Source of the DNA: JBNLBT01 sp050303435
GTDB taxonomy: Bacteria; Pseudomonadota; Gammaproteobacteria; Xanthomonadales; Marinicellaceae
Length of the DNA: 64,000 nt
Assembly: GCA_050303435.1 (NCBI GenBank)
Contig: JBNLBT010000002.1
Coordinates: forward strand, 45,887-109,886
Reading direction: 5' to 3'
A program made the position numbers and the translations under genes. Shown in pieces: positions 17,420 to 26,608 of the stretch (position 1 is its first letter; every line of letters begins with the position of its first letter). Below the pieces are notes generated by a model, which was not told where the DNA came from, searched no databases, and saw only the letters and a list, made by a program, of their open reading frames with translations.

Positions 17420-19381
17420 ATGAGCGAGAGAAAACACAACAACACCGAGCTGGTCTTTCTGGCCACCGATGAACGCATCCATGCCCTGATCAGCGGTTTC
17501 AGACAGTCTCTGTGCGTAACCGACTTCAAAGAAATCGAAGCGGTTGTCTCGCAATTCAAGCAGGCCATCGTGCTGTTCAGCTATGAGCGGTTCACGCTAT
17601 TTCTGCCGATGATCAAAAATGCCGTGAACAATAAAATTCGCGGGGTGTCCTACGTGTGCGTGGCCGACGGGCTGCGCATCGACGAACGCATCCATTTGGT
17701 GAATCATGCCACCGAACACGTGCGCAGTGATTTTGTCACCGATTATCTGGCCAATTTCAGGCAATCGGCGCCGCGCAAGGGGCGGCGCATACTTTTGGTT
17801 GAGGACGACCGTTCGCAGGCTTTGTTTGCTGAAAGAATACTCTACCATTCCGGTTACAAGGTGTCGGTGGCGCTGAACGAGAAACAGGCCATCGCGTGGT
17901 TGAAACAGCAGCCCTTTGACCTGGTGTTAATGGACATGTACCTGGAAGAAACCGACGGCTGCAAAATCACCGAGATCATCCGCAGGAAATTTCGCCTGCA
18001 AATCCCCATCGTCATGCTGACCAGTGAATACCACATTGATGTGCACATCCGCGCGGTCAACGCCGGCGCCGATGACATGTTGGCCAAACCCATCAACCAG
18101 GCGCAATTGATTGCAGTGATCGAGAACAAATTGAATTTTGGCGGCATCTACCAGACCTGCATGCGCATCAATGCGCACTTGCGCAACATCAAGGCGGAAA
18201 AACTGCTCAATCTGGAAGCGTCAGTGGTGGACAACTTTCTCGACAACGAGCTCACCCGCAAAAAAGGCGCGCTGGTGTGGATCAGCATCAACAACCACAA
18301 GGATGTGCAAAAGACCATCGGTTTTTCGGCGCGCAAAAACCTGTGTTTCAACTGTTTTTCTCTGATCCGCAAAAACATCACAAACGCTGAATTTGTGACC
18401 CAGCTGTCTGAGCATGTGATGGTGATCGGATTGGGCTATCGCAACATCCGGCTGATCAATTACCAACTGGATGAACTGGTGGCCAAGGTCAACCACTCGC
18501 GCTACATGATCATGCATTTCAACATTGCAGTGCAGCTGAAAATCGTGGTGTTGGACGAAATAGAAAAAACCCCGCGCGAGCATGTGATTCCCCTGGTCAC
18601 ACGGCTGTTGAATGCGCCGGAAACCGACGGCAAAATCACCCGGGTGGATGAAAACGCACTGCACGATTACTCCAGCTATGTGTACAAGGAAATCTGCAAT
18701 GCGCTGTGGAATCGGCAATCCCGTTTGTCTTTCAAACCGATCAAGCTCACGGACGAAGACGTGGTCGCCGGCTGGCACCTCGGCCTGAATCTGAAAACCG
18801 GACTCAGCTCAGAATTGCGGGACATCAATTACGTAGAAGTTGCCCAGAGAAGCGGTTTGCTGCCGATGTTGGAATTCCACTTATTTGAAGAAGCGGTGCG
18901 CTGTCTGATCAGTCAGGAATTGAACGCGCAAAGCGGTTTCATTGTGATTCGCCAGTCGCTGGAGTTTTTGCTGGAGGATCGCAAGGATCAGAATTTGCTG
19001 AAACTGGCGCAACAATACGCCATTCCGGCCAATGCCCTGGTGCTGTGTTTCGAAATGGAAGAAGTGCTTAAATACCGGTCGTATTTGAAAATTATTCGCA
19101 CAGAATTGTTGAAATCAGGTATTATTAGCTGCGTCAGGGGTTTTGTAAAAAGTGAAGACTACTGGGATTGTATCGCAGCGTTGGACGCGAAATTCATGCA
19201 CATCAATCCAGACAAGACCGAGTTTTCCGATAAAGACTTTTCCCACACAATTGCCCTGATCAACACAGCCCGTGAGCGGGGATTGAAAATGGTGCTGTCG
19301 GGGGAGTTTCCACCTGGAATCTCGCATGAACTCATCAGACAGACACAGGCTGAATATGTGGTGGGGGCCGCTATTGTCTGA
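17420..19381 (+). CDS. receiver protein with degenerate GGDEF- and EAL-like domains
   Basis: This 653-residue soluble protein starts with a receiver-like region lacking key residues (about 8-115). A true receiver (about 121-236) follows, with LLVEDDRSQ, phospho-Asp 172 in VLMDMYL and Lys in LAKPIN. Residues about 250-410 look like a GGDEF fold (ISINNHKDVQKTIG) with no GGDEF motif. Residues about 425-653 follow the order of an EAL domain (SGLLPMLEFHLFEEA, VLCFEMEEVL, AKFMHINPD, MVLSGEFPPG, YVVGAAIV) but lack the EAL motif and metal-binding residues. It probably binds partners or a nucleotide rather than making or breaking cyclic di-GMP. The domain reading is inference from weak similarity. Confidence 0.7.
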   Translation: MSERKHNNTELVFLATDERIHALISGFRQSLCVTDFKEIEAVVSQFKQAIVLFSYERFTLFLPMIKNAVNNKIRGVSYVCVADGLRIDERIHLVNHATEHVRSDFVTDYLANFRQSAPRKGRRILLVEDDRSQALFAERILYHSGYKVSVALNEKQAIAWLKQQPFDLVLMDMYLEETDGCKITEIIRRKFRLQIPIVMLTSEYHIDVHIRAVNAGADDMLAKPINQAQLIAVIENKLNFGGIYQTCMRINAHLRNIKAEKLLNLEASVVDNFLDNELTRKKGALVWISINNHKDVQKTIGFSARKNLCFNCFSLIRKNITNAEFVTQLSEHVMVIGLGYRNIRLINYQLDELVAKVNHSRYMIMHFNIAVQLKIVVLDEIEKTPREHVIPLVTRLLNAPETDGKITRVDENALHDYSSYVYKEICNALWNRQSRLSFKPIKLTDEDVVAGWHLGLNLKTGLSSELRDINYVEVAQRSGLLPMLEFHLFEEAVRCLISQELNAQSGFIVIRQSLEFLLEDRKDQNLLKLAQQYAIPANALVLCFEMEEVLKYRSYLKIIRTELLKSGIISCVRGFVKSEDYWDCIAALDAKFMHINPDKTEFSDKDFSHTIALINTARERGLKMVLSGEFPPGISHELIRQTQAEYVVGAAIV

Positions 19382-19408
19382 TGTCGGACCAGATAAGACA
19401 ACGCAAAT

Positions 19409-22051
19409 ATGCTGAATATGCTTGACAACAGAATCATATTGCTGGGCATCGCCTTTGTGCTGGCGGTGGTGACGAGTTTGGTGACCGGAGCGTTTTTGTG
19501 GCCGGTGTGGCTGGCGCTGGTGTTTTATGCATTGTATTACGTTTCACACCTGCCCATTCTGAAAAATTTTCTGCCCTATGATCTGATCGAGGAAAATCGC
19601 TGGATGTTGCTGGTGCTGGCCGGCATGCTGTGGGCCGGGGCTTTCTTCTGGCCATTGTCGGAACACATGTTGACCACCGGATTCATCGTGTTGACGCTGT
19701 TCCTGACGGCGATCCTGATGTTTGAAGAGGAATCCAAGGAGCGACTGTCATTGTATCTGGTGCCGCTGTTGGTGTGGGCCATCACCGTGATCATGCACCA
19801 GGGCAGTGCCGCGGTGTGGTTCGTGGGCGGTGCATTGGTGTTGGTCGGTCTGGCTGAATTGTTTCGCCACAACCGCTACAGTGAACCGGTTCAAGATTTC
19901 AATCAGCCGGCAGAAGAGTTGTCCAATCAGACCCTCAGACAACTTGAGAAAAATGATCACACGCAAACTAAAATTAAAAAACTGACGGAAAAAATTCGTC
20001 AGTTGGAAGTCGATTTGTCTTCGGCTGAAATGGCCAAAATGGAATTTCTGGCCACCATGAGTCACGAAATCCGAACACCATTGAACGGCATCGTGCCGTT
20101 GATTGACATCGTGCTTGACACCGAGCTGACTGATTTTCAGAAAGATTATTTGACCACTGCGCACGCTTCGGCCACGCAGATGCAAAAACTGATCGATGAT
20201 CTGCTGGACTATTCCAAGGTCGAAGGCGGCAAGCTGACGGTGGAAACCGCTGCGTTGAAAATCGCGGCGGTGATCGAGATGGTCAAAACCAATCTTGAGC
20301 AGGCCGCGGCCAAAAAGGGCATCAAAATCAAAACCATGATTGGCCCGGGCGTGAGCCCGTTGTTGCGCGGCGACCCCATTCGGGTGCGGCAAATCCTCAC
20401 CAATCTGCTCAGCAATGCAATCAAGTTTTCTGACAACGGCGTGATCAAAATCACCGCGGCCAAAGTCAAAACCACGGCCAACTCCGAGGTCATCCGATTT
20501 GCTGTACAGGACCAGGGCATAGGCATCGATGCCGAACAGATAGAAAAACTGTTCACCGCCTTCACCCAGGCCGATGGATCAACCACGCGCAAATTCGGCG
20601 GCACGGGTCTTGGCCTGGCCATCAGCAAGAAAATTGTGGAGTTATTGAACGGCTCAATCGGGGTGGAATCCGATAAAGGCAAGGGCAGCACCTTCTGGTT
20701 TGAGCTGCCATTTCTTAAGTCCGCAGCAGGCGACGCGCCCGAAGGTCTTCAAGATGACACCCATCAAGCCGTGCTGGTCAACACCAACCCCGATCTGTTT
20801 AAAGAGATTCAGGCGGAGCTTAAGCGATTGGATATCCCGGCGCACACCACAAAGTCTCTGCAACTGGCGATCGATGGCATAGTCTCGAAACGCGCCATGG
20901 GTGAATCGGGCAAACCGATCTTGTTGTTCATTGATTTTGACTCCAATGCCAAATCGTTCCGGCAATTGTCCAGCCGCATCGAACAAAATGAATTGGAAGA
21001 TGTGTGGACTTTTGTGGTTTCGACGCGCAGCAACATTGCCGGTTTGAATCAATTGACCAATGTGCGCATGTTGCCGTCGCCATCGCTGATTGAAAACGTG
21101 CTGAATAAGTTCAGCAACGCCGGCCAACCCAGCGTGGATGAGGCCGAGCAACCGGACGACGTCCAGCTCACCGGTGCGGTGACACCGACTGAGGAGCAGG
21201 CCAGCGCCGAGCCCGTGTCGACCGAATCGGTGGACGGTTTGTTGCCTACGATCCTGTTGGTTGAGGACAACGAAGTGAACCTCAAAGTGGCGGAAAAACT
21301 GATCGATTACATTGGCTTTCCATTTGATGTGGCACACAACGGCATGGAAGCACTGGAAAAAGCCAAAGAAAACCGCTACCGCATGATACTGATGGATTGT
21401 CAGATGCCGGTGATGGACGGCTACGCCTGCACGCGCCGGGTGCGCGAATACGAAGAAGCCAATCAGCTGAATCGCACGCCCATCATTGCCATGACGGCCA
21501 ACGCCATGCTTGGCGATCGGGAAAAATGTCTGGCGGCGGGCATGGACGATTATATGTCCAAGCCGCTGAACCGGTACATCCTGGAAAAAACCCTGAAAAA
21601 ATGGGACCCGTTGATTCAATCCGCGCCGACGCCGCAGACCAAGGAGAAACAGGCGGCCATTGTGCAGGAATCCAGCGGTCATTTCACCATCAACAACAAA
21701 TGGCTGAACACACAGGTGCTCTCTGAAGTCGAGGAATTCATGGGTGATGAAACCCACTCATTGCTGGAGCTGTTCAAGCAGGAATCACCGATGTTGTTGC
21801 GTAAGATGCGCAAATACCTGCTTGAAAATGATTTCTCGGGGGTCAAAAAAATAGCCCACACACTGAAATCAACCAGCGCCAACATCGGCGCCAATGGCCT
21901 GAGTTATTTTTGCAAAAAAATGGAATTTGCCGCGGTCAATCAGGAAAAAGACAAAATTGAACAGCTGTTGGACAAGATCAAAAAATCCTATTTGCTGACC
22001 ATCCGGGAAATTGAAAAATACAAACCCAAAGAGTCCGACACCCTGCAATAA
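19409..22051 (+). CDS. hybrid sensor histidine kinase with receiver and HPt domains (BarA-like layout)
   Basis: This 880-residue membrane kinase has about six hydrophobic segments in residues 8-150 with short loops, then a coiled coil (about 165-205). The HisKA domain carries His 219 in MSHEIRTPLNG, and the ATPase domain shows NLLSNAIKF, DQGIGID and GGTGLGLAISKKIVE. A degenerate receiver (about 450-570) precedes a full receiver with VEDNEVNLKVAEK, Asp 663 in LMDCQMPVMDG and Lys in MSKPLN. The HPt domain carries His 817 in AHTLKSTSANIG. A phosphorelay could pass phosphate from the HPt to the two upstream receivers. The sensor region has no recognised ligand domain. Confidence 0.9.
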   Translation: MLNMLDNRIILLGIAFVLAVVTSLVTGAFLWPVWLALVFYALYYVSHLPILKNFLPYDLIEENRWMLLVLAGMLWAGAFFWPLSEHMLTTGFIVLTLFLTAILMFEEESKERLSLYLVPLLVWAITVIMHQGSAAVWFVGGALVLVGLAELFRHNRYSEPVQDFNQPAEELSNQTLRQLEKNDHTQTKIKKLTEKIRQLEVDLSSAEMAKMEFLATMSHEIRTPLNGIVPLIDIVLDTELTDFQKDYLTTAHASATQMQKLIDDLLDYSKVEGGKLTVETAALKIAAVIEMVKTNLEQAAAKKGIKIKTMIGPGVSPLLRGDPIRVRQILTNLLSNAIKFSDNGVIKITAAKVKTTANSEVIRFAVQDQGIGIDAEQIEKLFTAFTQADGSTTRKFGGTGLGLAISKKIVELLNGSIGVESDKGKGSTFWFELPFLKSAAGDAPEGLQDDTHQAVLVNTNPDLFKEIQAELKRLDIPAHTTKSLQLAIDGIVSKRAMGESGKPILLFIDFDSNAKSFRQLSSRIEQNELEDVWTFVVSTRSNIAGLNQLTNVRMLPSPSLIENVLNKFSNAGQPSVDEAEQPDDVQLTGAVTPTEEQASAEPVSTESVDGLLPTILLVEDNEVNLKVAEKLIDYIGFPFDVAHNGMEALEKAKENRYRMILMDCQMPVMDGYACTRRVREYEEANQLNRTPIIAMTANAMLGDREKCLAAGMDDYMSKPLNRYILEKTLKKWDPLIQSAPTPQTKEKQAAIVQESSGHFTINNKWLNTQVLSEVEEFMGDETHSLLELFKQESPMLLRKMRKYLLENDFSGVKKIAHTLKSTSANIGANGLSYFCKKMEFAAVNQEKDKIEQLLDKIKKSYLLTIREIEKYKPKESDTLQ

Positions 22052-22093
22052 ACACCCGCCCACGGATGGGCATCAAGCGAGCCGTTCCTGCGG

Positions 22094-22119
22094 TTCAGTT
22101 TCGTTCAGCTTTCATTCAG
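22094..22119. promoter_or_regulatory. three phased TTCAG repeats upstream of TonB-dependent receptor gene
   Basis: TTCAG occurs at 22094, 22104 and 22115, at intervals of 10 and 11 bases. The second and third are both embedded in the longer TTCAGCTT. One-turn spacing of direct repeats is the usual layout for tandem dimers of OmpR-family regulators. The array lies 110-135 bases ahead of the receptor ATG, inside the 177-base gap after the hybrid kinase. Confidence 0.5.
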
Positions 22120-22228
22120 CTTAAATTGCCGACACTAGCCCGCTTTCAGGTCTGAATCCTGTGGCCGGTGGTCAAGCGGTGCATTGGACTCGACGAAACT
22201 CAAACACAGCTCTTTTAAAGGAATCCCG

Positions 22229-24271
22229 ATGCACCTTTATTTGTTATTGCTCGGCCAAATGGCCACCGACGTCACCCCCCCCGAAGTGCCTGGAGACGCC
22301 GAATCTCTGTCCACCATACAGGTCACTGCGAGCCGTTCGGCGCAAAGCACCAATGACACCGCCAGCGCAGTGTCCGTGGTCACCCGGGATGAAATCCTGT
22401 CGCGCCCAAACACCCTGTTGCCGGATCTGCTGGCCGGTGAAACCGGTGTGTTTGTGCAGCAAACCACGCCGGGGCAGGCCATCCCGATCATCCGCGGTCT
22501 GAAAGGCTCACAAAACGTGCATCTGGTGGACGGCATGCGACTGAACACCGCGTTCTTCCGCAACGCACCGAATCAGTACCTGGCACTGGTCGACCCATTT
22601 CTGGTGGAACAGATTGAAGTGGTGCGTGGGCCGGCATCCACGCTGTATGGCGGTGACGCCATGGGCGGCGTGGTCAACATTTTGTCTCATCGGCCGTCGT
22701 TCACTTCTGACACCGTTGATTTCAGCGGCCAATTGCACCTGTCCTACGACAGCGCAGATGACAAAACCATATCGCACGTGGATCTGGACGCCGGCAATGC
22801 AACGCTGGCGACCTCTCTGGGCGTGAGTTATCAGGATGTGGGTGTGCGCAGCATTGGTGGTGGCGATGAAATTCCGTTCACGGCCTACTCGGCACGTTCG
22901 GCCAACAACAAATGGGTCTATACACCGAACGATGAAGACAGCTGGCTGTTTGACATTCAGTACCTGCATCAGCCGTCCACGCCACGGGTGGACAATCTGG
23001 TGACCGGTTTTGGTCAAACCGAACCGGATTCCGAAGTGTTCCTGTTCAAGCCCAACGAGCGGTTGTTTACCCACCTCAGCCACGAAACCACCGGCGCCAC
23101 GTCGTGGTACGATGCAGCAAATTATCATCTGGCCTGGCAGAAAATCACCGACGATCGGGAAAGCCGCGGCTTCGGTTCCAGCACCACGCGCTTTGAACAG
23201 AACAGCAGCGACCTGTTCACTGTGCAGGCCAATTTTGAGAAAAAATTTGCCAGCCTGAACCAGTTGATCTATGGACTGGATTACAACGACGATACCATTG
23301 AAAGCGCGCGTCAGGAACGCGACGCGGATGGTGTCCTGTCCACTGTGGGCTCGCGATTTCCCAATGAATCGTCGCTGCGCAGCGTCGGACTGTACGGGGA
23401 TTACCACATGTTTTTCAATGAGCAGGAAATCACCGTCGGTGCACGCTATTCCGATTACCGCATTGATTTAAACAGCCCGGATCTGGACGAAGACGTGCTG
23501 AATCTAGACGATCTGACCTGGCACGTCAGCTGGATTCGCTTCCTCAACAACAACCACCGCGTGTTTGCCAACATCGGCCGCGGATTCCGTCCCCCCAACA
23601 TCTTTGATCTCGGGCAGGTCGGTGAACGCCCGGGCAACCGCTTCAACGTCATCAACCCGAATCTGGATCCGGAAGTGGTGCATTCAGTGGATTTTGGCTG
23701 GAAGCACGCCGGCAATGGATGGCAGGCTGAGGTGGTGGCGTATTACTCGGACTACAGCGACCAGATCGCCTCGGTGGAAACCGGTGAGTTGACCGACGAC
23801 GGCCGTGTGATTGTGCAATCGGCCAATCTCAGCGATGTGAATATTTACGGCCTCGAATCGGAGTTCAATTGGATCGTCGGCGAAGGTGGCGTACTGTCCG
23901 GCAACGTCAACTGGGTGTGGGGCGAAGAAGTGCTGGACGATGAACGCGAACCGGCGGATCGGATTCCGCCATTGTACGGTGTGCTGTCTTACAAACAGCC
24001 GGTGTCTGAGCGCTGGGAAGCCAAAGGCCAGGTGCGTTTTGCCGCCAGCCAGCACCGCCTGAGTTCTCGCGATGCGCGGGACGCGCGCATCAACCCCAAT
24101 GGCACCGGCGGTTTTGCGGTGTACGATTTGTATGCCAATTGGAACATCACAGAGCAGTTTCGCCTCAGACTGGGTCTGGAAAACCTGTTCGACAAAAAAT
24201 ACCGCATTCACGCGTCTGGACTGGAAGCCGCGGGGCGCAATGTGCACGCGTCATTCAATTATTGGTTTTAA
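22229..24271 (+). CDS. TonB-dependent outer membrane receptor
   Basis: This 680-residue outer-membrane transporter uses the TonB-ExbBD energy system for iron complexes, haem, cobalamin or other large substrates. The plug domain (about 20-160) shows IQVTASRSAQ, PDLLAGETGVFVQQ, PIIRGLKGSQNVHLVDGMR and VVRGPASTLYGGDAMGGVVNI. The barrel region ends in the TonB-receptor signature ENLFDKKYR and a terminal Phe (FNYWF), as outer membrane proteins do. The ATG at 22229 is favoured by AAAGGA just upstream, but the resulting signal peptide (MHLYLLLLGQMA) is very short. The substrate cannot be read from sequence. It is preceded by the TTCAG array. Confidence 0.88.
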   Translation: MHLYLLLLGQMATDVTPPEVPGDAESLSTIQVTASRSAQSTNDTASAVSVVTRDEILSRPNTLLPDLLAGETGVFVQQTTPGQAIPIIRGLKGSQNVHLVDGMRLNTAFFRNAPNQYLALVDPFLVEQIEVVRGPASTLYGGDAMGGVVNILSHRPSFTSDTVDFSGQLHLSYDSADDKTISHVDLDAGNATLATSLGVSYQDVGVRSIGGGDEIPFTAYSARSANNKWVYTPNDEDSWLFDIQYLHQPSTPRVDNLVTGFGQTEPDSEVFLFKPNERLFTHLSHETTGATSWYDAANYHLAWQKITDDRESRGFGSSTTRFEQNSSDLFTVQANFEKKFASLNQLIYGLDYNDDTIESARQERDADGVLSTVGSRFPNESSLRSVGLYGDYHMFFNEQEITVGARYSDYRIDLNSPDLDEDVLNLDDLTWHVSWIRFLNNNHRVFANIGRGFRPPNIFDLGQVGERPGNRFNVINPNLDPEVVHSVDFGWKHAGNGWQAEVVAYYSDYSDQIASVETGELTDDGRVIVQSANLSDVNIYGLESEFNWIVGEGGVLSGNVNWVWGEEVLDDEREPADRIPPLYGVLSYKQPVSERWEAKGQVRFAASQHRLSSRDARDARINPNGTGGFAVYDLYANWNITEQFRLRLGLENLFDKKYRIHASGLEAAGRNVHASFNYWF

Positions 24272-24492
24272 GACCGGCTGAAAGCGCCATTCAATCGTCG
24301 GCCGCCACGGCAGTGTGATGGCTTGACAAACGGGCAACGGGCGGTGCGTCTCGACCCAATGGGCGGGGCGCACCGACGCACGCACCAGCGCCGCCGCCGG
24401 CGCGGGCCGATGGTTGCTCACCCGGCCTGCTGCAAATCGCGGTGAACGCGTGTGAATTATTGCCACAGGCGCAAACAAATGAACGCCTTTGG

Positions 24493-24501
24493 TGATACAA
24501 T
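24493..24501 (+). promoter_or_regulatory. extended -10 promoter for gcvPB
   Basis: TGA followed by TACAAT (24496-24501) forms an extended -10 element 43 bases ahead of the gcvPB ATG, with no clear -35. The rest of the 272-base gap after the TonB receptor gene (24272-24543) is GC-rich and shows no gene I can support. Confidence 0.45.
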
Positions 24502-24543
24502 TCAGCGCTGTATTGCAAACCATTGAGGGGAGTGACCCAAGCG

Positions 24544-25989
24544 ATGCTGATTTTCGAAAAGTCCAGACCCCGGCGCACCGCCCGGGCACAGTCACCGGCA
24601 GCGGCGGAACTGCAGGTGGAAATACCCGCCGCCCATCGGCGCACCGGTGAAACCGGATTACCACACGTCAGTGAATTGGATGTGGTGCGTCATTACACCC
24701 GCCTGAGCCAGAAAAATTTTTCCATCGACACCAATTTTTACCCGCTCGGTTCATGCACCATGAAATACAATCCGCGGGCCTGCAATTCACTGGCCATGCG
24801 CGAAGAATTTCTGGCCCGGCATCCGCTGGCCCACGCGACCTTGTCGCAAGGGTACCTGGGTTGCATGCACGATTTGCAGAACATCCTTAAATCCATCACC
24901 AACATGGCCGGCGTGTCGCTGGTGCCGATGGCCGGCGCCCAGGGTGAATTCGCCGGTGTGGCCATGATCCGAGCCTACCACGAAGACCGCGGCGATGATC
25001 AGCGCACGGAAATCATCGTGCCGGACGCGGCCCACGGCACCAACCCCGCCACCGCCATCATGTGCGGTTATTCAGTGCGTGAGATCCCCACCGACCAGGA
25101 CGGCAACGTGGATCTGGATGCATTGAAGAAAGTGCTTGGACCGCAAACAGCCGGGATCATGCTGACCAATCCGTCCACCCTCGGTGTGTTTGAAAGTCGC
25201 ATCAAAGAAATCGCCACGCTGGTGCACCAGGCCGGCGGCCTGCTGTATTACGACGGCGCCAATCTGAACGCCATCATCGGCAAAACCAACCCGGGCATCA
25301 TGGGCTTTGATGTGATTCACATGAATTTGCACAAGACGTTCTCAACGCCGCATGGTGGCGGCGGGCCGGGTTCGGGCGCGATCGGCGTGAGTGAACGCCT
25401 GCTGCCCTACATGCCGGTGCCATACGTTGGCAAAACCGATGGACGGTATCATTTCGTGGACCAAAGCATGGCGCCCAAAAGCATCGGTCAATTGTCGACC
25501 TTTGGCGGCAACGCCGGAGTCAATCTGCGCGCCTATGTGTACGCTTTGCTGCTCGGGCGCGAAGGCATGCAACGGGTGGCGGAATTTGCCACATTGAATG
25601 CCAACTACATGCTCAAATCACTGCAGCAACGCGGTTTTCGAGCGGCCTTCCCGAACCGTCGTGCGAGCCATGAATTCATCATCACGCTGAAAAGACAGGC
25701 CAAGGAGCTGGGTCTGTTGGCCAGTGACATGGCCAAGGCGCTGTTGGATCGCGGCATGCACGCGCCGACGGTGTATTTCCCGCTGCTGGTGGCCGAATGC
25801 CTGCTGATTGAACCGACCGAGACCGAGTCCAAACAGACGCTGGACGCGTACATTGAGGCCATGTGCGAGATTCTGGAACAGGCCCGCACCGATATTGAAG
25901 TGTTGAAATCCGCGCCACATCACACGCCGGTGCGACGATTGGATGACGTCAAGGCGGTGAAACAACCGGACGTGGTCTGGAACCCCTGA
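24544..25989 (+). CDS. gcvPB: glycine dehydrogenase (decarboxylating) subunit 2
   Basis: This is the PLP-carrying half of a split P-protein. It decarboxylates glycine and passes the aminomethyl group to lipoylated GcvH. The 481-residue protein has the family marks SIDTNFYPLGSCTMKYNP (about 59-76), QGYLGCMHDLQ, DAAHGTNPATA and YYDGANLNAI. The PLP lysine is in DVIHMNLHKTFSTPHGGGG (about 257-275). A GAGGGGAG ribosome site lies 11 bases before the ATG, and an in-frame GTG at 24532 is an alternative. The partner gcvPA, and gcvT and gcvH, are not in the window. The dgkA gene follows after three bases. Confidence 0.94.
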   Translation: MLIFEKSRPRRTARAQSPAAAELQVEIPAAHRRTGETGLPHVSELDVVRHYTRLSQKNFSIDTNFYPLGSCTMKYNPRACNSLAMREEFLARHPLAHATLSQGYLGCMHDLQNILKSITNMAGVSLVPMAGAQGEFAGVAMIRAYHEDRGDDQRTEIIVPDAAHGTNPATAIMCGYSVREIPTDQDGNVDLDALKKVLGPQTAGIMLTNPSTLGVFESRIKEIATLVHQAGGLLYYDGANLNAIIGKTNPGIMGFDVIHMNLHKTFSTPHGGGGPGSGAIGVSERLLPYMPVPYVGKTDGRYHFVDQSMAPKSIGQLSTFGGNAGVNLRAYVYALLLGREGMQRVAEFATLNANYMLKSLQQRGFRAAFPNRRASHEFIITLKRQAKELGLLASDMAKALLDRGMHAPTVYFPLLVAECLLIEPTETESKQTLDAYIEAMCEILEQARTDIEVLKSAPHHTPVRRLDDVKAVKQPDVVWNP

Positions 25990-25992
25990 CGC

Positions 25993-26367
25993 ATGCCAAA
26001 TCCCAACCGGCGCGGCATCAAAGACATCATCAAGGCGACGCAGTGGTCGATGCAAGGCATCCGCGCTGCGATCAAGCACGAGGCGTCTTTTCGCTTGGAG
26101 TTGAAACTGGTGCTGGTGATGACGCCACTGGCGGTGTGGCTGGCGCAGTCAATGGTTCAGTTCTGGATGCTGCTGACACCGCTGCTGCTGGTGTTGATTG
26201 TGGAGATATTGAATTCCGCGATTGAAGCGGTGGTGGATCTGGTGTGTGGCGAGGAACGTCATGAGCTGGCGGCACGTGCCAAGGACATGGGTTCAGCGGC
26301 GGTGTTTTTTACACTGTTGTTGACCGCCTTCAGCTGGTTTGTGGTGTTGTATCAGAATTACGCCTGA
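25993..26367 (+). CDS. dgkA: diacylglycerol kinase
   Basis: This small inner-membrane kinase recycles diacylglycerol to phosphatidic acid. The 124-residue protein has the family length and three membrane helices. It carries the catalytic region EILNSAIEAVVDLV (about 71-84) and the signature ARAKDMGSAAVF (about 94-105). An amphipathic N-terminal helix with ATQWSMQGIRAAIKHEASFR is also typical. It starts three bases after gcvPB and is probably cotranscribed with it. Its stop abuts the convergent small gene within a 12-base palindrome at 26362-26373. Confidence 0.95.
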   Translation: MPNPNRRGIKDIIKATQWSMQGIRAAIKHEASFRLELKLVLVMTPLAVWLAQSMVQFWMLLTPLLLVLIVEILNSAIEAVVDLVCGEERHELAARAKDMGSAAVFFTLLLTAFSWFVVLYQNYA

Positions 26368-26568
26368 TCAGGCCTGTTTCAACGCCTTAATCAACATTTC
26401 CCGTTCCAGCACCGCGCTGGCGTGATTGGGGAACTTCATTTTCAACAAGGCGTCCACCAGTCGCACATTGAACTGTGCACCCTGGCTGTCTTCTGTGGCG
26501 AACACAGCGCTGACAAAAACCACTTTATCAAGCACCAGGCAATAGTTCTTCAATTCGTGAATGCGCAT
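26368..26568 (-). CDS. small hypothetical protein (66 residues)
   Basis: I do not recognise this protein. It is soluble, with an N-terminal beta-like half (NYCLVLDKVVFVSAVFA) and a C-terminal charged helix (SAVLEREMLIKALKQA). Two things support it as a gene. A TATAAT at 26575-26580 on the same strand is placed so that transcription would begin at the ATG itself, and it fills the space up to the dgkA stop exactly. No Shine-Dalgarno is present, so a leaderless message would be needed. It could still be a chance reading frame. Confidence 0.45.
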   Translation of the reverse strand: MRIHELKNYCLVLDKVVFVSAVFATEDSQGAQFNVRLVDALLKMKFPNHASAVLEREMLIKALKQA

Positions 26569-26574
26569 GCAGGC

Positions 26575-26580
26575 ATTATA
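26575..26580 (-). promoter_or_regulatory. TATAAT -10 element for possible leaderless gene
   Basis: On the minus strand TATAAT occupies 26580-26575. Seven bases further is the A of the ATG at 26568, the usual position of a transcription start. No convincing -35 was found. Confidence 0.4.
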
Positions 26581-26608
26581 ATCGGCACCCGGCGCCCTTT
26601 AAAGCAAA

